Source of the DNA: Sisyra terminalis
Lineage: Eukaryota > Arthropoda > Insecta > Neuroptera > Sisyridae
NCBI GenBank assembly: GCA_958496175.1
Contig: OY292277.1
Coordinates: forward strand, 52,401,050 to 52,465,049
DNA length: 64,000 bases
Reading direction: 5' to 3'
How positions within the stretch are numbered: the stretch's first letter is position 1; every line of letters begins with the position of its first letter. A program made the translations under genes and the position numbers. Under the pieces are notes generated by a model. It was given only the letters and a program-made list of their open reading frames with translations. It made no database searches and was not told the DNA's origin. Below, one piece after another: positions 58,010 to 64,000 of the stretch.

Positions 58010-59289
58010 AAAGTGTTATAAAGTAATATTGTAAAGTAGTATAAGTTACATAAAGTCGCAAAAATAAACTACTCTTACCAAAAAATATTTTTTATCTACT
58101 GTATTACCTTAGTTATCTAAGCTTTGGCAATTCTGCGTGCATAAATGCAGTAGAAACAATTTTTTTTTATAAATGCATTTCTTTTTTGGTTTTTCCCAAT
58201 CTCACAAATCCTAAATCTGGACACCATTTACTTTCATTATACTACTGTCATATCAGCAATTTTAAAAAAAAATACAAACTCTAATTCTCTCCCATAATTT
58301 CCTCATTTTTCAAATTAAATCTCCTCCAAAAACCTATTCAAATTTGAACATGCATTTCTTTTTCGGCATACATTAAACCCAAAATCAAATTTACGATAAA
58401 AACTCTATTAAACCGCTGCACATCTGCCCACAATGAATTACGTTCAACTAATAAAATGTGAATTTAAACTGCAATTCTTTCAAATATAAATAACTTTATA
58501 TATATATAAAAGTAATTGCCACTAAATAAGTTATAATTGTTCCAATAATGACGGCACACCATTGTAATTTCATGCAAAGAAATCGATAAAACTGTACAGC
58601 CCTTAAACCGAGACGAAAATTCTCATTTTATAATCAAAACATTCGATCGTTTTGACCGCCAACGATACAGCTTCCAACTTATTGGACAAACGAGCGTTGT
58701 GTAGGATGTGCATTTAGATTAATAATTATTTTAGTCAAACTACAGTAAAACCTTGTTAGTATTGATTAATTTTCAAAGAAATTCTTGGTTTTTCCTCGAT
58801 TTTTTTTCCCCAAAATAACCAATTTATTTCAATAAAAATTTGGTGATTAATGCAACATATGGAAGAAAAATTTAGGAGATTGAAAAAGTTTTTTCTTTCC
58901 AATTATTTTAAGGTTGTATTGCCTTCGATTGTGGCATTGAGTTAAGTATATGGAGGGATTATAATCAAGCGATTGTTTGTAAGAGGGTTGAACTAAATAT
59001 AACTCTTTGTTTTTGTTTATGGTCCATAATCTGATATCTTGACTGAACGATTACCGTTGAACGTGTAGGCCGGTTTTTTTTTATAGATATGCACTTGGAT
59101 CATACACATATACATACAAAATTAATAGTTTATCTGAAATTGATATATCGCTATAATAATAATATTTAAATTCCATATCGTGGCTTCTTCAGAGGCAGAC
59201 TGTACTAATAAGGGCGAGAATTCTCGCTTTAAATCATTTAAAAAGTTAATTATAAAATAGATAATTTAAGAAGGTACACTAATTTTTAT
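58010..59289. other. No recognised gene
   Basis: AT-rich DNA with a short (TA)n run near 58498-58508. Nothing coding is supported. Confidence 0.5.
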
Positions 59290-59297
59290 ATGGGCAC
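59290..59297 (+). repeat. Target-site duplication, left copy (ATGGGCAC)
   Basis: These 8 bases directly precede the inverted end TAGACT and recur at 60326-60333 directly after the mirrored end. Eight bases is the hAT-superfamily length. Confidence 0.85.
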
Positions 59298-60325
59298 TAG
59301 ACTAATACAAAAAAAATTATGATTTTTTTTTCTTAATTATATCGAAAATATTGTTGGGAATGACAAAAAAAAAATCCTGTGAAATTTAAGCTCTTAAAAT
59401 TAATATTAAGAGGTGCCGCATCGCAAATTTCGATTTTCCATTTAAATAACATGGGAACAATATTCTCTTGCACTTTGGAATTTTTAGGTCACGTTGGTGA
59501 CAATATTTCGAAATGATCAAGGTATATTCTTGTAGAAAATTGAACGATCTACAAAAAAGGTCTCTTAAAAGTTTTGGATATATTTTTTCCTTTAAAAGTT
59601 ATTCGAGGTCAAAGTTGAAATAAAGAGAAATTTAAATATTTTTTCAATTTTTTGACGCAACAATCAACTTTATGAGAAAATTTTATAGGGCATTTTTTGT
59701 AGAGCACTTGTTTTTCTATAACTTATCTCCATAAAAGTTTTGATATTATTTACACGTTGCAAGTAATAAAAAAAATATTTTTTTAGTTTAAAATATAATA
59801 ATTCAGGGAAAATAAACAATAAAATTACGAATATTTTCAGTTTAATGCAAATAACTTAGGAACTGTGAAAAATATCAAAAACTTTTAAAAAAAAAAGTTA
59901 TAGAAAAGAAAGTGCTCTACAAAAAGTTTCCTATAAAATTTTCTCATAAAATTGATGGTTGCGTCAAGAAATTGAAAAAATATTAAAATTTCTCTTTAGT
60001 TCAACTTTGACCTCGAATAACTTTTGAAGGAATAAATATATCAAAAACTTGTACGCGACCTTTTTTGTAGATTGTTCAATTTTCTATAAGAATATACCTT
60101 GGTTATTTCGAAATATTGTCATCAACGTGAGCTATTAAATTCCAAAGTGCAAGAGAATATTGTTCCCATGTTATTTAAATGAAAAATCAAAATTTGCGAT
60201 GCGGCACCTCTTAATATTAATATTAAGAGCTTAAACTTTCACAGGATTTTTTTTTGTCATTCCCAAAAATATTTTCGATTTAATTAAGAAAAAAAAAATT
60301 CTTCATTTTTTTTTGAATCAGTCTA
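59298..60325. mobile_element. Palindromic element 3 (hAT-like ends), 1,028 bp
   Basis: Ends: TAGACTAATACAAAAAAAAT on the left, and TAGACTGATTCAAAAAAAA read inward from the right. Arms of about 450 bp (59298-59750 and 59870-60325) pair closely around a ~120-nt loop. Both arms hold GAGGTGCCGCATCGCAAAT, TAAATAACATGGGAACAATA, CTACAAAAAAGGTCTCTTAA-type sequence and a GAGGTCAAAGTTGAA block. The perfect 8-bp target repeat and close arms make it the best-preserved member of the set. No transposase is encoded. Confidence 0.9.
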
Positions 60326-60339
60326 ATGGGCACTATATA

Positions 60340-61010
60340 AACCGATTTAGGAGTTTTAGAAATGAACGATTGAATGTAAAAAGTGATTCGTTTTGCATGA
60401 GATGTTTTAAAAACAGATTTTCAGTGCACAAGCTGATATAATTTCAGATGTTGCAGCTAGTATTTACTTAAATGCATTTATGAAACATTAAAATTAATTA
60501 CCAAAGAATGGGATATTATGGCATCTATATTTTTACGACTTCTAGAAATTAACCTCCTAAATTATAACGAATTGTTCGTTGAGGGTGGCAACAATGCTTT
60601 AAATTATATTTTAAGATCTTTAATTACTGTATAAAATTATATGGGATAAATTGTTTTACGACTCTTGTACGCTGGCTGTTCTTGGCGCTTTTTTTCCTTT
60701 CTTTTATTTTTCATTTAGTGTTTGCATCGTCGAGGCGTAATGACTCTCTTGTCTGTAATCGCGATACACCTTATTGTGAAATATTTCATTTTTAAAAGCA
60801 ATAATTTTGGATTAATTTACTAGAGAACATGTTTGGCGCTTTTTATTAGTTCTAATTAAAAAATGGTTTTTTCCTCAACAACAAAATAGAACTTTGAAAT
60901 TAATTAGCTCTTAAAAAATTTATACATTGTGATGAGTTATTTTTAAGCGGTGGAAACTTAAACCAAATAAAACTAACTTAGATTTTATCATTTTTGGGTA
61001 AGGATCTTTG
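60340..61010. other. No recognised gene
   Basis: AT-rich interval without supported features. Confidence 0.45.
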
Positions 61011-61019
61011 CTTGTTATC

Positions 61020-61674
61020 TGTTAAAGGAAGTCGTGTTAGTTACACTATTTATAACTCAAGAACGGCTGGACCAATTTTCATGAAATTTTCTATGTATAT
61101 TCGGTAGGCATGGGAATCGGATAAAAAGAATATTTCATACCTCTAGAAGATTGAGATGTCCCTCGACATCTTCTGCAAATTTTTACGCCTACTTGTCTAT
61201 ATACTCTTTGTAATCATTGATGCCTGTGATTTATTTTGACAAAACGCTTAGCAACCGTTTGAATTTGGCATTTTTATTTATTTAATTTATGTATTATTTA
61301 CATATTTTACTTAATATTTATTGTAATATGGAACAATTGGGGAAATGACAATCATTTGCCAATATTGTAAGGCGTTAAAATACAGCGATGAATCTACTGG
61401 GTTATGTTGTGCTGCTGAAAAAGTAAAATTTCCCCAATTGGTCCCATTACTAGATCCATTACGCTCATTAGTTTATGGGATAGGAAATTATTGTAAAAAC
61501 TCCTTGGTCAATATTCAAAAACTAAATAATAGTTTACAAATGATATCGTTTCGCCCAAAAACAAATATATTTAAGGAAGTACTAAAGAAAACAGGAATAT
61601 TTCGAGTAAGCTTCCAGTCCCTGATTAAAAGCGATCTTTGGATCGAATTGGCCAAAAAAACAATTCAATTTTGA
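61020..61674 (+). pseudogene. Helitron-like replicase fragment (N-terminal zinc-finger region)
   Basis: An open frame at 61345-61674 starts MTIICQYCKALKYSDE and goes on to GLCCAAEKVKFPQLV, PLRSLVYG, NIQKLNN and LQMISFRP. The C-x2-C-x-A-L, C-C-x-x-x-K-V-x-x-P and N-S-x-Q-M-x-S-F pattern is that of the N-terminal region of Helitron Rep/helicase proteins. The rest of the ~1,500-residue protein (Rep HUH motif, helicase) is absent, so this is a remnant; the last 35 residues do not match. Upstream, 61055-61150 carries AACGGCTGGACCAATTTTCA, a string I know from many insect repeats. Confidence 0.6.
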
Positions 61675-61689
61675 AGGACTAATACAAAA

Positions 61690-62915
61690 ATATGTTTAGA
61701 AATATCTATGTATGTCTTTAAACTCATATATAGGTGAGAATTTAAGGATTTTTCGTATGCATATGAGTTTTAACATATTTAATGTTTTTAAGGGTGTTGA
61801 TTTAAATAAGTAAAATGCAATGTATATTAATTTAATTTTTAATAATTATTGTTATAATTAGTAATTTAATAATTAAAAATGTGGCAATATTACCGATATC
61901 AATTAATTTTAGCAATTTAATTTTAAGTAGAACGAAGTTAACCGGGTCCTCTGATATTTGATAAAAAAAATATTTGCATTTAACATAATCTAGTTCATAT
62001 CAATCGTAACGTAGGCAATTGGTAAAACGCTTTATTTTTAAATGTATTTAATATTATTACCATACACAAAAGAATTTAATGAAACCATGAAATGAAATTC
62101 GAAATTTGGTTTGTTTGTAAAAACATTTAAAGTATTATTAAATTGTATATATACGAAAAATTCAAGCATATGCTCAACTGTTGATATAGAATAACATAGT
62201 ACAAGCTTGAAGGCAAAAATGAGAGAATGGCAGCTCTAAATATATCGTTTAAGGAATTTGGAACCAGTTTGAGGTACTTATTATTTGTTGTCAATTATAA
62301 ATACATTAACACCTGTTTTCGAATCCAAAAATTACACTTTTGAATATATCTTTTGTCACACATTTTGGCCTTCAAGCTTTTACTATGCTATTTTATACCA
62401 CCCGTTGATAGCAGATAGAGAATCGTTTACAATTTTACACCAACTTGGAATTCAGCCAGTTTCGATCACAATATTGATCATTATGGATCAAAGGTCGATA
62501 AATCGAACGAAAATTTCTGTCTACCTGCATTTTTTTGTAGGATTCAGTAACAGGTTTATTGATTTTGATAATGGTTTGTTTTTAGATACATCTTAGGCGT
62601 GTTTCACCAAAAATAAGTATTAAGGTCACAAAAAATTCCAATTTAAATAGTTGTACCAATATTCTTATTTTACTTATTGTTCCAATTTAAAGACAGCTTA
62701 ACTGTTTTGATAGAAACTTTGTAATTAAGTTCAAATAATTTTTCTTCAGAAGAAAAGTTTGCCTATTTACGTTTAATTATTAATAATAAAAGTTGCATTT
62801 AGAGTAAGCCCGATTAAAATAATTAAAAGGACATCCATTAATTGGATAAAATTTGGACTATGTAATTAAATATCTATGTTCTTTTTTAAGATTTCAAACA
62901 ATCAGCATATTTTAA
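61690..62915. other. No recognised gene
   Basis: The open frame at 62285-62596 has no recognisable family and no clear start context. Otherwise AT-rich DNA. Confidence 0.45.
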
Positions 62916-62917
62916 AT

Positions 62918-63127
62918 CAGGAGTGGCCAACCCAAATTGTATTGCGAGTCATTTGGGAAATGCATCATAACTCCGTGGGCCACCATTAAAGTTATATCTC
63001 GAATTCTTCATACTAAATTTAGATGCACTGTGAACATTTATTATATATTGATTATCGCCACTATGGTCATTATAAAATGTATACATTTTATTAAAGTTTG
63101 GTGCATCTCACGGGTTGGCCACCTCTG
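62918..63127. mobile_element. hAT-type MITE, about 210 bp
   Basis: Terminal inverted repeats CAGGAGTGGCCAACCC (left) and CAGAGGTGGCCAACCCGTG (right, read inward) fit the CAGNGNTGGCCAAC ends common to hAT elements. The flanks TTTTAAAT (62910-62917) and ATTTAAAT (63138-63145) match at 7 of 8 bases if the right end is extended by 10 bp to 63137, where a second CTCTG occurs. There is no transposase; the open frame at 62937-63128 is simply the inside of the element. Confidence 0.8.
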
Positions 63128-63139
63128 ACAATCTCTGAT

Positions 63140-64000
63140 TTAAATAAACATTTAATAATCTATGTTTTATCTACTTATATAGAATTGTTATGTTGGTTTG
63201 TGTAGATATCAAAAATTCTAAAAGTTTTGCATCCATTTAGCTCAAATTTTTTCACGATATTTAATCCGCTTTAATGATTGTTTTTATCTTTTCTTGCGTC
63301 AGTAATATACCTACGATCGCAAAAAAATGGGTTTTTCAACGGTCAATACAATAATCGTTAACTGCCAATACTTTATTATGATCGTATGGGGATTTTTAGA
63401 GGTAGAGGTTCTCAAAACGTAATTGATCTATGTATATATTGTAGGTGAGTTATAATTGGTACAACGAAGGATGCTGCGGGTTGATAAGGGAGGTGATTCT
63501 AATAATTCTCAAGGTTTTTTTTCCTAAATTCAATTTATCTATTTACAACTATTGGCTGGCAGGACAACGTCTGCCAGGTTTTGCTAGTTCTTTAATATTC
63601 AAAAAAAAAAAATAGACTGAAACTTGATTTCTTTATCAATAATATATTGTACTAAATTTGTAGTAAAATGTAAGTTTATTTTCACAAGATGCGTGCAAAA
63701 TTTTGGAACTTATTAAAAAATTTACGATTTATTTAAAATGTACTCATTAACTTAATTATAGATTTTTCAATTATCTTTACATAATTCATTGAAAACTTTA
63801 CTAAACATCTTTAACAATTTAAAATCTAATTTCCCAATCGGTAAAGGTATAAATTTTTCAATTTTGTTATCTCCATTTCACTAATGAAACAATAATCTTG
63901 CAACTACAAATGAAATAATAGTCAATTTCGCTGAAATCCGTTCAGCATTTATGGGTTATCGAATTTATAATGGATGTTAGAATAATATTACTTTCAAACA
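63140..64000. other. No recognised gene
   Basis: AT-rich DNA with an A-run at 63600-63612. Nothing supported. Confidence 0.45.

Noticed and set aside
62937..63128. A 63-residue open frame
   Set aside because: It lies wholly inside the hAT-type MITE and has no family resemblance.

Overview
The window looks like non-coding, repeat-rich chromosomal DNA from an arthropod, most likely an insect. It is very AT-rich, has long A/T runs and microsatellites, and has no operon structure, no ribosome binding sites and no compact gene spacing. All recognisable coding sequence belongs to transposable elements: a Ty3/gypsy LTR element, Jockey-type and other non-LTR retrotransposons, two mariner elements, a Helitron-like fragment and a small hAT-type MITE. 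I found no host protein-coding exon, tRNA, rRNA or CRISPR array that I can defend. The DNA could be intergenic or a very long intron.

Layout. 1-6.4 kb: AT-rich DNA holding a 2.7-kb unit bounded by ~135-bp inverted arms (1731-4470), with a dead mariner inside it (2417-3340). 6.4-12.06 kb: a second dead mariner whose last codons are split by a complete Ty3/gypsy element (7315-12045). That element has two LTRs that read as identical, a 4-bp target duplication, a tRNA-Trp primer site, gag with a Cys-His-Cys-Cys knuckle, and an intact pol in the -1 frame; it fits the CsRn1 clade. 12-25 kb: mostly unrecognised, with a 267-bp palindrome carrying a hammerhead-like motif (19813-20079). 25-37.3 kb: ancient duplicated non-coding sequence, i.e. 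two related blocks (25.6-27.3 and 35.9-37.3 kb), a 0.36-kb direct duplication with a SINE-like insert, and four degenerate tandem units (29.2-31.9 kb). 37.8-43.5 kb: two non-LTR retrotransposon remnants, each interrupted by a palindromic element with target duplications. 44.4-45.7 kb: a common insect-type interspersed repeat. 52.7-58.0 kb: a decayed Jockey fragment and two tandem duplications. 59.3-64 kb: a palindromic element, a Helitron N-terminal fragment and a hAT MITE.

The most unusual signal is a set of three large palindromic elements (32426-33461, 40537-41903, 59298-60325; 1.0-1.4 kb each). They are almost entirely two inverted arms around a short loop, their ends begin TAG, they have ~8-10-bp direct repeats outside, and they share the internal word CTACAAAAAAGGT. 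They look like one family of hAT-like foldback elements, and transcripts of them would fold into long double-stranded RNA. A second signal is three sequences that resemble hammerhead ribozyme cores, two of them inside palindromes. The nesting gives relative ages: both interrupted LINEs and the interrupted mariner read through in the expected frame once the insert and one target copy are ignored.
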